Shown here piece by piece: positions 1-6,759 of a DNA stretch of 24,776 bases (position 1 is the first letter of the stretch; every line of letters starts with the position of its first letter). The DNA is from JBOFDK01 sp051650305 (GTDB taxonomy: Bacteria; Bacillota; Clostridia; Lachnospirales; Cellulosilyticaceae): assembly GCA_051650305.1 (NCBI GenBank), contig JBOFIT010000164.1, positions 1 through 24,776 of the forward strand. Reading direction: 5' to 3'. The notes under the pieces were generated by a model. The model did no database searches and was not told where the DNA came from. It was given only the letters and a program-made list of their open reading frames with translations. A program made the position numbers and the translations under genes.

Positions 1-177
1 ACGGTACATAGCCATCATGACCATCGCATTGCTATGAGTATGGCTATCGCCTCTACACGATGTACAGAACCAGTGGAAATAATAGCACCAGAGTGTGTAA
101 GTAAGTCTTATCCTGGGTTCTGGGAAGACTTTAAAGCACTAGGTGGCGACTATGTATGGGAAAGGGGAGACGTGTAA
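1..177 (+). CDS. aroA: 3-phosphoshikimate 1-carboxyvinyltransferase (EPSP synthase), C-terminal end only
   Basis: Only the last 58 codons are in the window, in frame 1, ending with TAA at 175-177. The visible part begins TVHSHHDHRIAMSMAIA, and the DHR-AMS-AIA pattern is the conserved C-terminal signature of EPSP synthases. It continues with PECVSKSYPGFWEDFKALGG, the usual tail of the family. The enzyme joins shikimate 3-phosphate and phosphoenolpyruvate in the cytoplasm, the step before chorismate synthase. The next gene is aroC, whose ATG overlaps this stop codon (TAATG), so the two are translationally coupled. Family assignment is secure; start and N-terminal domain lie outside the window. 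Confidence 0.93.
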   Translation, partial: TVHSHHDHRIAMSMAIASTRCTEPVEIIAPECVSKSYPGFWEDFKALGGDYVWERGDV

Positions 178-1247
178 TGAGTGGCATGTGGGGAAGTAAG
201 TATAGACTTTCTTTGTTTGGAGAATCACATGGAGAAGGCATAGGTGTGGTCATAGATGGAATCGAACCAGGGCTAGCTATTGACATGGAAGCGATTTATA
301 AAGAAATGGCAAGAAGAGCACCAGGAAGAGATAAGCTGTCTACTACTAGAAAAGAAGCAGACCGCCCTGAAATATTAAGTGGTGTGTTTGAAGGGCGTAC
401 GACAGGTGCACCATTGGCTATGGTGATTCGTAACACGGATAAGCGTTCGAAGGATTATAGCAAGACAAAAGACCTAGCAAGGCCAGGGCATGCAGATTTT
501 ACAGGACACATGAGGTACCAAGGTTTCAATGATTACAGAGGTGGTGGACACTTCTCAGGGCGAATCACAGCACCACTGGTATTTGCAGGAGCAGTAGCTA
601 AGCAAGTGCTTCAGCAGAAGGGCATCTTAGTAGGAGCACATATTAAGCAAGTCCATCAAGTAAAGGATGAAAGCTTCGATGCTTTAAAACTGGATGCTAA
701 ATGCTTCGAAACTTTATTAGAACGTGAATTACCAGTATTAAATGAAGCATGTATCACACCTATGAAGGATGCCATCAATGAAGCACGTATGGCATGTGAT
801 TCGGTAGGTGGTATCATTGAATGTGGCATTATCGGTGTGGAAGCAGGAAAAGGTGATCCTTTCTTTGACTCAGTAGAAAGTCGTATTGCACATTTAGCTT
901 TTTCAGTGCCAGCAGTGAAGGGGATAGAGTTTGGTCAAGGATTTGACTTTGCAAATGTCAAAGGAAGTGAAGCCAATGATCCTTATACCATACAAGATGG
1001 AGAAGTACGCACACTTACGAACCATAACGGCGGGATACTAGGCGGTATTACAAATGGAATGCCTATTCTCTTTAGTGTAGCCATCAAACCGACGCCATCT
1101 ATTAGCCAAGAGCAGCACACTATCAATATGAAAACACTAGAAAATGCAACGCTAAAAGTAGAAGGTAGACATGACCCTTGTATCGTTCAAAGAGCGGTAG
1201 TGGTCATTGAAGCTATTGCTGCTATCGCAGTGCTAGATATGCTATAA
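177..1247 (+). CDS. aroC: Chorismate synthase
   Basis: This 356-residue protein converts 5-enolpyruvylshikimate 3-phosphate to chorismate, the branch point of aromatic biosynthesis; the family needs reduced FMN. Visible signatures are GESHGEGIG near the N-terminus, RPGHADFTG and RGGGHFSGRITAPL in the middle, and EGRHDPCIVQRAV close to the C-terminus, matching the family's conserved blocks. Length is normal for bacteria (about 350-390). The reading frame is open from 156, but ATG 177 is chosen: AGGGGAG at 163-169 sits 7 bases upstream, and this ATG overlaps the aroA stop. The ATG at 186 would be too far from that site. It sits between aroA and pheA, so the operon runs through chorismate toward phenylalanine. 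Confidence 0.96.
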   Translation: MSGMWGSKYRLSLFGESHGEGIGVVIDGIEPGLAIDMEAIYKEMARRAPGRDKLSTTRKEADRPEILSGVFEGRTTGAPLAMVIRNTDKRSKDYSKTKDLARPGHADFTGHMRYQGFNDYRGGGHFSGRITAPLVFAGAVAKQVLQQKGILVGAHIKQVHQVKDESFDALKLDAKCFETLLERELPVLNEACITPMKDAINEARMACDSVGGIIECGIIGVEAGKGDPFFDSVESRIAHLAFSVPAVKGIEFGQGFDFANVKGSEANDPYTIQDGEVRTLTNHNGGILGGITNGMPILFSVAIKPTPSISQEQHTINMKTLENATLKVEGRHDPCIVQRAVVVIEAIAAIAVLDML

Positions 1248-1261
1248 GAGGGGGAGACTAA

Positions 1262-2380
1262 ATGGACAACAAATTACAAGATGCTAGAGTACGCATCGAT
1301 CATATAGATGACCAATTAATGCGTCTCTTTGAAGAACGTATGGAAGTAGTAGGTGATGTGGCACGCTATAAGGAAGAGCATGGCTTACCAATCTTCCAGA
1401 GACAACGTGAAGAAGAAGTGATCAAAAAGAATGTAGGTCGCATAGGAAATAAAGGCTTTGAAAGTTATGCGGAAGAGATGCTACAAGCATTGATGGACAT
1501 TAGTAAAGCGTATCAATGTACACAGATAGGCTTAAGAGAAGTACCTCTTAGTAAAGGCACACATATTAAAGTAGGTTTCCAAGGTGTGCCGGGTTCTTTC
1601 AGTGAAGAAGCACTCATCGCATACTTTGGTGAAGAGTATAGCACTAACCATTATCAAGCATTTCATGATGTGTTTGAAGCACTTAAGTATAAAGAAATTG
1701 ATTATGGTATTTTACCTATTGAAAATTCCACTACAGGGTCCATCACACCTGTTTATGATTTATTAAAAAAATATGGTTTTTATATTGTAGGTGAAACAAA
1801 AATAAAAATTCAGCAGCATCTTATAGGGCATGAACAGACAAATCTAAAAGAAATAAAAGAAATTTACTCCCATGAGCAGGGATTCGAGCAAAGTAGTGAT
1901 TATCTCAAGCTTATGCCAGGGGTGAAGCAAATACCTTACTATAATACGGCCATCAGTGCTAAGTACGTCAGTGATAGCAAAGATACCACAAAAGCAGCCA
2001 TTGGCAGCAAAAGAGCAGCGAAGCTTTACGGACTTCATGTACTTGCAGAAGCAATCAATAATAGCAAGGAAAATTATACACGCTTTGCTATTATAGGAAC
2101 CAAAAAAGAAAGCAATGCCCTTTGTGATAAGATGACGCTGATGTTTACAGTGGCAAATGAAGCAGGGACCTTGTATCAGCAATTACGGTTATTTTCTGAA
2201 GCAGGCATCAACTTGATTAAAATTGAGTCTAGACCAGTAGGGGATGGCTCGTTTAGTTACTTTTTCTATATTGATATAGAAGGAAATGTGGAAGATGAAA
2301 AAATCCAGCAGACGTTACAGCAAATTGCAGCCAGTACCCAAGAGTTCCGTATGCTAGGCTGCTACAAAAAAAATAGTTAA
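1262..2380 (+). CDS. pheA: Bifunctional chorismate mutase / prephenate dehydratase (P-protein)
   Basis: 372 residues with three parts. Residues 1-90 are a helical AroQ-type chorismate mutase (RIDHIDDQLMRLFEERM, then R-Q-R-E-E-E). Residues about 103-280 are prephenate dehydratase, with GVPGSFSEEA, ILPIENSTTGSI and the catalytic-region TRFAIIG. Residues about 290-370 form a regulatory ACT domain with the ESRP motif, which binds phenylalanine in this family, so feedback inhibition is likely. Together they turn chorismate into phenylpyruvate in the cytoplasm. A strong GAGGGGGAG ribosome site lies just after the aroC stop, 14 bases separating the genes. It is the last gene of the operon and is followed at once by a terminator hairpin. 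Confidence 0.95.
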   Translation: MDNKLQDARVRIDHIDDQLMRLFEERMEVVGDVARYKEEHGLPIFQRQREEEVIKKNVGRIGNKGFESYAEEMLQALMDISKAYQCTQIGLREVPLSKGTHIKVGFQGVPGSFSEEALIAYFGEEYSTNHYQAFHDVFEALKYKEIDYGILPIENSTTGSITPVYDLLKKYGFYIVGETKIKIQQHLIGHEQTNLKEIKEIYSHEQGFEQSSDYLKLMPGVKQIPYYNTAISAKYVSDSKDTTKAAIGSKRAAKLYGLHVLAEAINNSKENYTRFAIIGTKKESNALCDKMTLMFTVANEAGTLYQQLRLFSEAGINLIKIESRPVGDGSFSYFFYIDIEGNVEDEKIQQTLQQIAASTQEFRMLGCYKKNS

Positions 2381-2418
2381 AAAAATCTCGCCTTCTAAGA
2401 AAAAGGCGAGATTTTTTT
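2381..2418. terminator. Two-way intrinsic terminator between pheA and speB
   Basis: A perfect 14-bp stem (2381-2394 with 2403-2416) and 8-base loop has an A-run on the left and a T-run on the right (2412-2418), so it ends transcripts from both sides. The convergent genes pheA (+) and speB (-) end at its edges; the speB stop codon (2417-2419) lies in the T-run. Confidence 0.93.
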
Positions 2419-3274
2419 AGTTAGTACCAAGGAGGAGGGCTACTTCACGAATCACTTTACAAGCAACAGCAGTAGATACACCACTTGGATCATAGTGGGG
2501 AGAAAGTTCTACTACATCAGCCCCTACAAGGTTAAGACCTTTTAGTGCCATTAAGGCATCTAGGAATTCCTTCATCATTAAACCACCTGGTTCAGGCGTG
2601 CCTGTACCTGCAAAAAGAGAAGGGTCCAATACGTCTAAGTCGATGGTTAGATACACAGGCTTCCCGCTAAGTTTTGGTAAGATGGACTTTAAAGTAGAGG
2701 CATCAAATGGATTGAGGTGAGTATGTGTCTTCGCCCACTCGAATTCTTCTTTCATACCAGAGCGGATGCCGAACTGGAAGATGCGGCCATCACCGAGTAT
2801 GTCCCAAGCACGACGAATCACAGTCGCATGAGATAAGGACTCATCTAGGTAAGTATCACGAAGGTCAGTATGGGCATCGAAGTGAATGATATGTAAATCA
2901 GGATATTTCTTTGCTAATACTTGGACCACTGGTAAAGTGACTAAGTGTTCGCCACCTATGAGGAATGGCTTTTTATCAGCATCGACAATAGAAGTAATGG
3001 TAGATGCGATGCATGCAAGTGCTTTTGGTGTATTACCAAAAGGCATCTCGATATCCCCAGCATCACAGATAGAAAAATCTTCTAAGTCTAAGTCCAGATA
3101 AGGTGAGTAGGTCTCAAGTCCATAAGAATCCACGCGTATCTGAGGTGGTGCAAAACGTGTGCCAGGGCGATAAGAGGTCGTCCCATCAAAAGGTGCACCG
3201 ACCATAACGATAGATGCATCATTAAAACTGGCATCACAGCCAATAAAGGTTGAAGAGGTATAAGTATTTAACAT
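2417..3274 (-). CDS. speB: Agmatinase (ureohydrolase family)
   Basis: 285 residues, the usual length. Agmatinase hydrolyses agmatine to putrescine and urea in the cytoplasm with a two-manganese centre. All metal-binding signatures are present: GGEH (His110), FDAHTDLRD (Asp133, His135, Asp137) and TIDLDVLDPS (Asp212, Asp214), followed by GTGTPEPGG. The ATG at 3274 has AAAGGAG about 10 bases upstream, and that site overlaps the speD stop; only 15 bases separate the two genes. The pairing with speD argues for agmatinase over arginase or formiminoglutamase, which share the fold. No arginine decarboxylase (speA) or spermidine synthase (speE) gene is adjacent, so those steps must be encoded elsewhere. 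Confidence 0.9.
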   Translation of the reverse strand: MLNTYTSSTFIGCDASFNDASIVMVGAPFDGTTSYRPGTRFAPPQIRVDSYGLETYSPYLDLDLEDFSICDAGDIEMPFGNTPKALACIASTITSIVDADKKPFLIGGEHLVTLPVVQVLAKKYPDLHIIHFDAHTDLRDTYLDESLSHATVIRRAWDILGDGRIFQFGIRSGMKEEFEWAKTHTHLNPFDASTLKSILPKLSGKPVYLTIDLDVLDPSLFAGTGTPEPGGLMMKEFLDALMALKGLNLVGADVVELSPHYDPSGVSTAVACKVIREVALLLGTN

Positions 3275-3289
3275 GAAGGTAAATCTCCT

Positions 3290-4138
3290 TTATTCATTAC
3301 AGTTATCTAAATCATCTAAGGGAAACATAGCGCTAGCTACATTTGTGCCATAAAAAATCTCATCCATCTCACGTTTAACTTTTTTTGCGATTTCATTACG
3401 TGTGCCAGGATGAAGCTCGTCTTTGGTATAGCCAAAAAGATAATTATCTAAATCAAAAGCTTTAAGCTTACATTTGGTATGGAAAATATTTTCTGGATAA
3501 ACATTCACATCAATCATATTATAGCGATGCTTCACATGGTCAGGGATGTAGTTTTGGATAGAGTTAATCTCATGATCCACAAAAAGCTTGCGTCCAGTAA
3601 AATCTCTAGTAAAACCACGCACACGATAATCAAGTGTCATAATATCAGCATCGAAAGAGTGGATGAGATAGTTAAGTGCCTTAAGTGGAGAAATTTCACC
3701 ACAAGTTGCTACATCAATATCAGCACGGAAAGTACTGATACCTTCATAAGGGTGATATTCAGGATAAGTATGTACAGTGATGTGGCTTTTATCAAGATGT
3801 CCTAGGACAACCTGAGGAAGTGGGCCTGGAGATGCTGGTTGTACTTCTAAACTACGCTTAGGACCCTCGCCTGTACCTTCGGCAATAAGGAGCGTCACAC
3901 TGGCACCTTGAGGCTCATAATTTTGCTTAGCAATATTTAAAATATTCGCACCGATAATCTCTGTAACCGTTGATAAAATCGTTGTTAAGCGCTCTGCACT
4001 ATATTGTTCATCAATGTACTCAATATAGGCATTACGATCAGCTTCAGTTTTTGTATAGCAAATATCATACATATTAAAGCTTAAAGTTTTTGTTAAATTA
4101 TTAAAGCCATGTAACTTCAGTTTTGGTGGTGTTGACAT
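3290..4138 (-). CDS. speD: S-adenosylmethionine decarboxylase proenzyme, Escherichia coli-type
   Basis: This makes decarboxylated AdoMet, the aminopropyl donor for spermidine. The 282-residue protein resembles the long E. coli-type enzyme through its whole length (KLKLHGFNNLTK, IGANILNIA, YEPQGASVT, STFRADI, CGEISPLKALNYLIHS, DYRVRGFTRD, NIFHTK), not the short (about 125 residue) Bacillus type. Self-cleavage is expected in HLDKSHITVHTYPE between Lys117 and Ser118, with Ser118 becoming the pyruvoyl group. The frame is open to ATG 4174, but a consensus promoter puts the transcript start near 4179, leaving almost no leader there. ATG 4138 follows AGAAAGGA (14 bases) and a weak GGA (7 bases), so it is preferred; 4153 and 4174 cannot be excluded. 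First gene of the speD-speB operon. Confidence 0.93.
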   Translation of the reverse strand: MSTPPKLKLHGFNNLTKTLSFNMYDICYTKTEADRNAYIEYIDEQYSAERLTTILSTVTEIIGANILNIAKQNYEPQGASVTLLIAEGTGEGPKRSLEVQPASPGPLPQVVLGHLDKSHITVHTYPEYHPYEGISTFRADIDVATCGEISPLKALNYLIHSFDADIMTLDYRVRGFTRDFTGRKLFVDHEINSIQNYIPDHVKHRYNMIDVNVYPENIFHTKCKLKAFDLDNYLFGYTKDELHPGTRNEIAKKVKREMDEIFYGTNVASAMFPLDDLDNCNE

Positions 4139-4185
4139 CTTTTTATCCAACATCCTTTCTGTGAAAAATTTCATAACGTAAATTA

Positions 4186-4214
4186 ATTATAGAAAAAAAT
4201 AGGTTTTGTTTCAA
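4186..4214 (-). promoter_or_regulatory. Sigma-A promoter of speD-speB
   Basis: On the minus strand, -35 TTGAAA (4209-4214) and -10 TATAAT (4186-4191) are 17 bases apart. The expected transcript start near 4179 argues against ATG 4174 as the speD start. No SAM riboswitch fits between promoter and gene. Confidence 0.75.
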
Positions 4215-4425
4215 TAAGTTTATTGTTTATAAATACTAAACATGGATAAAAAATAAAAAATAATATACAAAAGTAAAATATTAAACATATATAAAAGATA
4301 TATAAATTGAATAATGAGATAAAAGTTATATGTCAAAGTAACTATAAAAAAAACTATATAAAAATGATAACTATAAAAAATCACTAATTTTTTGCTAGGC
4401 ACATTTTATGTAAAAATAAAGTAGA
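4215..4425. other. AT-rich gene-free stretch between divergent speD and DUF1540 genes
   Basis: This part of the spacer is extremely AT-rich, with many A-runs and TATA steps. A short unit, AACTATAAAAAA, occurs twice (around 4339 and 4369). I see no credible gene, RNA or terminator. An open frame at 4220-4402 on - reads as 60 very hydrophobic residues but has no ribosome site. The spacer's promoters are listed separately. Confidence 0.6.
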
Positions 4426-4454
4426 TGAATAAATTTACCAGATTCACACATACT
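4426..4454 (+). promoter_or_regulatory. Possible forespore (sigma-G type) promoter of the DUF1540 gene
   Basis: TGAATA (4426-4431) and CATACT (4449-4454), 17 bases apart, match the Bacillus sigma-G consensus (TGAATA, 17-18 bases, CATACTA) except for the final A. No good sigma-A match is visible here, unlike before most genes in this window. The transcript would start near 4462, about 30 bases before the gene. Inference from consensus only. Confidence 0.4.
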
Positions 4455-4492
4455 GACTAATAAATAAGATTTTGCTTAAAAAAGGAGACAAC

Positions 4493-4816
4493 ATGATGAC
4501 ACAAGTAAGTTGTAGCGTAGCAAATTGTTCCTATAATACCAATAATCAGTGCTTTGCGGGTGAGATACTTATTAGTGGACAAGGCATACATGAAAGTCAA
4601 GAAACTTGTTGTGGATCTTACTTAAATAAAGAAGCGTATGCTAACTTAGCAGAGTATACAACTCGTAAAGAACCAGTGAGTTATGTGAAGTGCAAAGTAG
4701 GTGATTGCAGACATTATCAAGATAATTATTGTACTTTGAATGCTATTCAAGTGGCAGGGCAAGAGCCAACCCATCTTTATATAGAAACAAGTTGTCATAG
4801 TTTTGAGGCGCGCTGA
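4493..4816 (+). CDS. DUF1540 protein with two cysteine-rich modules
   Basis: 107 residues built from two copies of the DUF1540 module. Copy one has Cys7, Cys12, Cys20 and Cys39 (plus Cys40); copy two has Cys67, Cys72, Cys80 and Cys101. The spacing C-x4-C-x7-C-x18/20-C is kept, which suggests each module folds round a metal ion, probably zinc; that is inference. No signal peptide or membrane segment is present. The function of the family is not established; it is common in spore-forming Firmicutes. AAAGGAG at 4481-4487 is 5 bases before ATG 4493 and 8 before ATG 4496, so either may start; an upstream in-frame TTG at 4472 is rejected. It stands alone, with a separate promoter before the next gene. 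Confidence 0.85.
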   Translation: MMTQVSCSVANCSYNTNNQCFAGEILISGQGIHESQETCCGSYLNKEAYANLAEYTTRKEPVSYVKCKVGDCRHYQDNYCTLNAIQVAGQEPTHLYIETSCHSFEAR

Positions 4817-4845
4817 TTGATACGCTTTTTATAAAATGGTATAAT
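4817..4845 (+). promoter_or_regulatory. Sigma-A promoter of the marR-type gene
   Basis: -35 TTGATA (4817-4822), 17 bases, -10 TATAAT (4840-4845) with an extended TGG before the -10. The -35 begins directly after the DUF1540 stop codon. The leader to the GTG start is only about 18 bases. Confidence 0.78.
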
Positions 4846-4869
4846 CTATAAAAAAAGTGGAGGCACAAG

Positions 4870-5292
4870 GTGGACGGATCACAAGAGAAAGAAACAATAG
4901 GATCATATATCGGGCATTTTTATAGATTGGGAACAACTTTTTTATCAAAAGAATATAAAGGGTATCATATAGGTACAGGACAATATCAGTTTTTAATGAG
5001 TTTGTATAGGGAAGATGGCGTTTGCCATGATGTGTTGACGGAAAAACTAGGGGTAGATAAAGCCACAACCACACGAGCAATCATGAAATTAGAAGAAGAG
5101 GGGTATGTGACACGTCAGCTCAATGAAAAAGATAAACGTAAGTATTATATTTATCTCACCGAAAAAGCTATTGCTAAGAAAGAAGAGATTTTAGCAATAG
5201 CTTTGAAGTGGGAAGAGAAACTCATAGGCCATTTAACGAAAGAAGAATGTGCAGAGTTTGTAAGATTATTTAAAAAAATAAAATTAGACTAG
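4870..5292 (+). CDS. MarR-family transcriptional regulator
   Basis: 140 residues with the MarR winged-helix layout. The N-terminal helix is followed by GTGQYQFLMSL, the winged-helix core VLTEKLGVDKATTTRAIMKL (recognition helix around residues 64-80), the wing with NEKDKRKYYIYLT, and a C-terminal helix for dimer formation. Such proteins bind palindromic DNA as dimers and usually release it on ligand binding or oxidation; no cysteine pair typical of OhrR is prominent. The GTG start (4870) is fixed by GGAGG at 4859-4863, 6 bases upstream. A 16-bp palindrome just after its stop and before the phosphodiesterase gene is a probable operator, so that gene is its likely target. The ligand is unknown. 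Confidence 0.88.
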   Translation: MDGSQEKETIGSYIGHFYRLGTTFLSKEYKGYHIGTGQYQFLMSLYREDGVCHDVLTEKLGVDKATTTRAIMKLEEEGYVTRQLNEKDKRKYYIYLTEKAIAKKEEILAIALKWEEKLIGHLTKEECAEFVRLFKKIKLD

Positions 5293-5294
5293 TA

Positions 5295-5310
5295 TTGAAT
5301 GCACATTCAA
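5295..5310. promoter_or_regulatory. Palindromic operator candidate for the MarR-type protein
   Basis: TTGAATG-CA-CATTCAA has 7-bp arms that pair perfectly about a 2-base centre, the size typical of MarR operators. A further copy of the half-site ATTCAAG lies at 5329-5335. It sits between the marR-type gene and the phosphodiesterase gene, just upstream of the promoter proposed for the latter. Confidence 0.5.
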
Positions 5311-5313
5311 GCT

Positions 5314-5342
5314 ATGATAGAGGTAAGAATTCAAGATATAGT
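5314..5342 (+). promoter_or_regulatory. Probable promoter of the phosphodiesterase gene
   Basis: ATGATA (5314-5319), 17 bases, TATAGT (5337-5342): a fair sigma-A match. It begins 4 bases after the palindrome and encloses the extra half-site at 5329-5335, so a repressor bound there would block it. Confidence 0.4.
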
Positions 5343-5366
5343 CAGAGACAGTAGGAGGCATACGAC

Positions 5367-6641
5367 ATGAAAAAAATGATAATTATATCAATGGATGCAA
5401 TGATATCTGAAGATTTAGCTTATATGGAGACCCTTCCTTTCTTAGGACCGATCATCCAAAAAGGCTCGAAAGTATTAAAGTCGGAGACAGTATATCCTTC
5501 ACTTACGTATACAGCACATGCATCGATGATTTCGGGTACATATCCTGATAGACATGGCGTTGTGAATAATGAAATTTTCAATCCATGTGTTAAACTAGGT
5601 GATTGGTATGAGACAAGAGAAAGTATAAAGGCTGCTATTTTACCAGAGGAATGTGAAAAGCATGGTTATAAAGTAGCGATTAATAGTTGGCCTACAATGG
5701 TAGGTGCAGATGTCACTTATAACTTACAACGTGCAGGCATTCACCAAGTTAAAGACGATAAGAAAAAGTCAATGATAGAGAATTCAACACCAGGTCTTAT
5801 GGAAGAGATGTGGGAAGTGTGTCATGAAGCTTGGCAGATGGACAAGTACTATGACTCAGATAAATTCTCAGGACTTGCAAGCAAGCATCTTATTGAAAAA
5901 TACAATCCAGATGTTATCTTTATGCATATGACACTTATCGACCACTACCGTCATGTCTATGGCGTGTATAGCGAAAAGATTAAAGACGCTATCAAGTACA
6001 TCGATGAAATGTTTGGCTATGTGGTAGAGGCACTTAAGGCAAAGGGCATCTATGATGAGACGACTTTTGTTATCTGTTCAGACCATGGGCAAGTTAATAT
6101 CCAAAAGAGCATCAACGTAAATAAAGCTTTTATTGAAAAAGGTTGGATTACCCTTAATGAAGAAGGAAATGTAGTAGATTGGACAGTATTTTGCCACTCA
6201 GCAGCAGCTTCAGGTCAAATCTATGTAAAAGACCACAATCCAGCACTTTTAGAAGAAGTAAAGGCTTACCTAGAAGCAAACAAAGACCGCTTCGGTATCG
6301 AGCAACTCTTCACAACAGAAGAAGTGAAAGAAAGCTATCATTTAGATGGTGACTTTGATTTCGTCATTGAAGCAAAAGAAGGTTCTTCATTTAATTATCG
6401 TTTAGATGATCCATTTGAAAAAGCCTTTAATAATGAAGATTATCGTACAAGTGTAGGGACACATGGCCATATCCCGACTAAAGGATCTCAGCCAGCACTT
6501 GTTATAAGTGGTCCTGGTATTCCAGAAGGAAAAGAACTTGCGTATGGAAGAAATATCGATATTGCACCGACTTGTGCAAGACTTCTAGGGTTTGAAATGC
6601 CAGATGCAGATGGTCAAGTACTAGAAACAATCATTTCATAA
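5367..6641 (+). CDS. Type I phosphodiesterase / nucleotide pyrophosphatase family protein (alkaline phosphatase superfamily)
   Basis: 424 residues with the metal-binding set of the NPP branch of the alkaline phosphatase superfamily. Asp10 lies in IISMDAM. The block YPSLTYTAHASMISGTYPDR has Thr47 at the place of the NPP nucleophile. LIDHYRH supplies an Asp and a His, ICSDHG supplies Asp-His, and GTHGHIPT supplies the last His. The family hydrolyses phosphodiester or pyrophosphate bonds using two zinc ions; the substrate here cannot be told. There is no signal peptide, so the enzyme should act in the cytoplasm, unlike the secreted animal enzymes. AGGAGG at 5353-5358, 8 bases before ATG, supports the start. 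It follows the marR-type gene by 74 bases containing the palindrome. Confidence 0.85.
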   Translation: MKKMIIISMDAMISEDLAYMETLPFLGPIIQKGSKVLKSETVYPSLTYTAHASMISGTYPDRHGVVNNEIFNPCVKLGDWYETRESIKAAILPEECEKHGYKVAINSWPTMVGADVTYNLQRAGIHQVKDDKKKSMIENSTPGLMEEMWEVCHEAWQMDKYYDSDKFSGLASKHLIEKYNPDVIFMHMTLIDHYRHVYGVYSEKIKDAIKYIDEMFGYVVEALKAKGIYDETTFVICSDHGQVNIQKSINVNKAFIEKGWITLNEEGNVVDWTVFCHSAAASGQIYVKDHNPALLEEVKAYLEANKDRFGIEQLFTTEEVKESYHLDGDFDFVIEAKEGSSFNYRLDDPFEKAFNNEDYRTSVGTHGHIPTKGSQPALVISGPGIPEGKELAYGRNIDIAPTCARLLGFEMPDADGQVLETIIS

Positions 6642-6667
6642 ACTTATCTAAAAGAAGATGAATAATT

Positions 6668-6759
6668 AACAGCCATTAGGGCAATGACTTTATACATGTT
6701 AAGGCATACACTGAAAGGAGTACTTAGCGTGAAAAGAAGAAGACGCTCTAATGGCTGTT
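6668..6759 (+). repeat. Inverted repeat enclosing the ribosome site and start codon of the next gene
   Basis: AACAGCCATTAG (6668-6679) is exactly complementary to CTAATGGCTGTT (6748-6759). As RNA the stem can grow inward to 15 bp with one G-U pair (6668-6682 with 6745-6759). The 62-base loop holds AAAGGAG (6714-6720) and the GTG start (6729); the right arm is coding sequence (codons 7-11). It would matter only if the transcript begins before 6668. Confidence 0.55.

Noticed and set aside
156..176. Longer start for aroC
   Set aside because: The extra codons overlap aroA and its purine-rich end, and AGGGGAG is correctly placed only for ATG 177.
1844..2182. 112-codon open frame antisense to pheA
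   Set aside because: It lies wholly inside the well-supported PheA frame, has no recognisable domain, and sits among several other shadow frames.
2417..4174. Recent horizontal transfer of speD-speB because of the E. coli-type SpeD
   Set aside because: Composition and ribosome sites match the neighbours, and no mobile element or repeat flanks the pair. The E. coli-type enzyme alone does not show a recent event.
4339..4381. Repeated AACTATAAAAAA units as a possible repeat array
   Set aside because: There are only two copies in AT-rich sequence, with no regular spacing and no palindromy, so this is not a CRISPR array or iteron set.
4220..4402. 60-codon hydrophobic open frame on the minus strand in the speD/DUF1540 spacer
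   Set aside because: It has no ribosome site. Its Phe, Ile, Leu and Tyr content is what extreme AT-rich DNA gives by chance.
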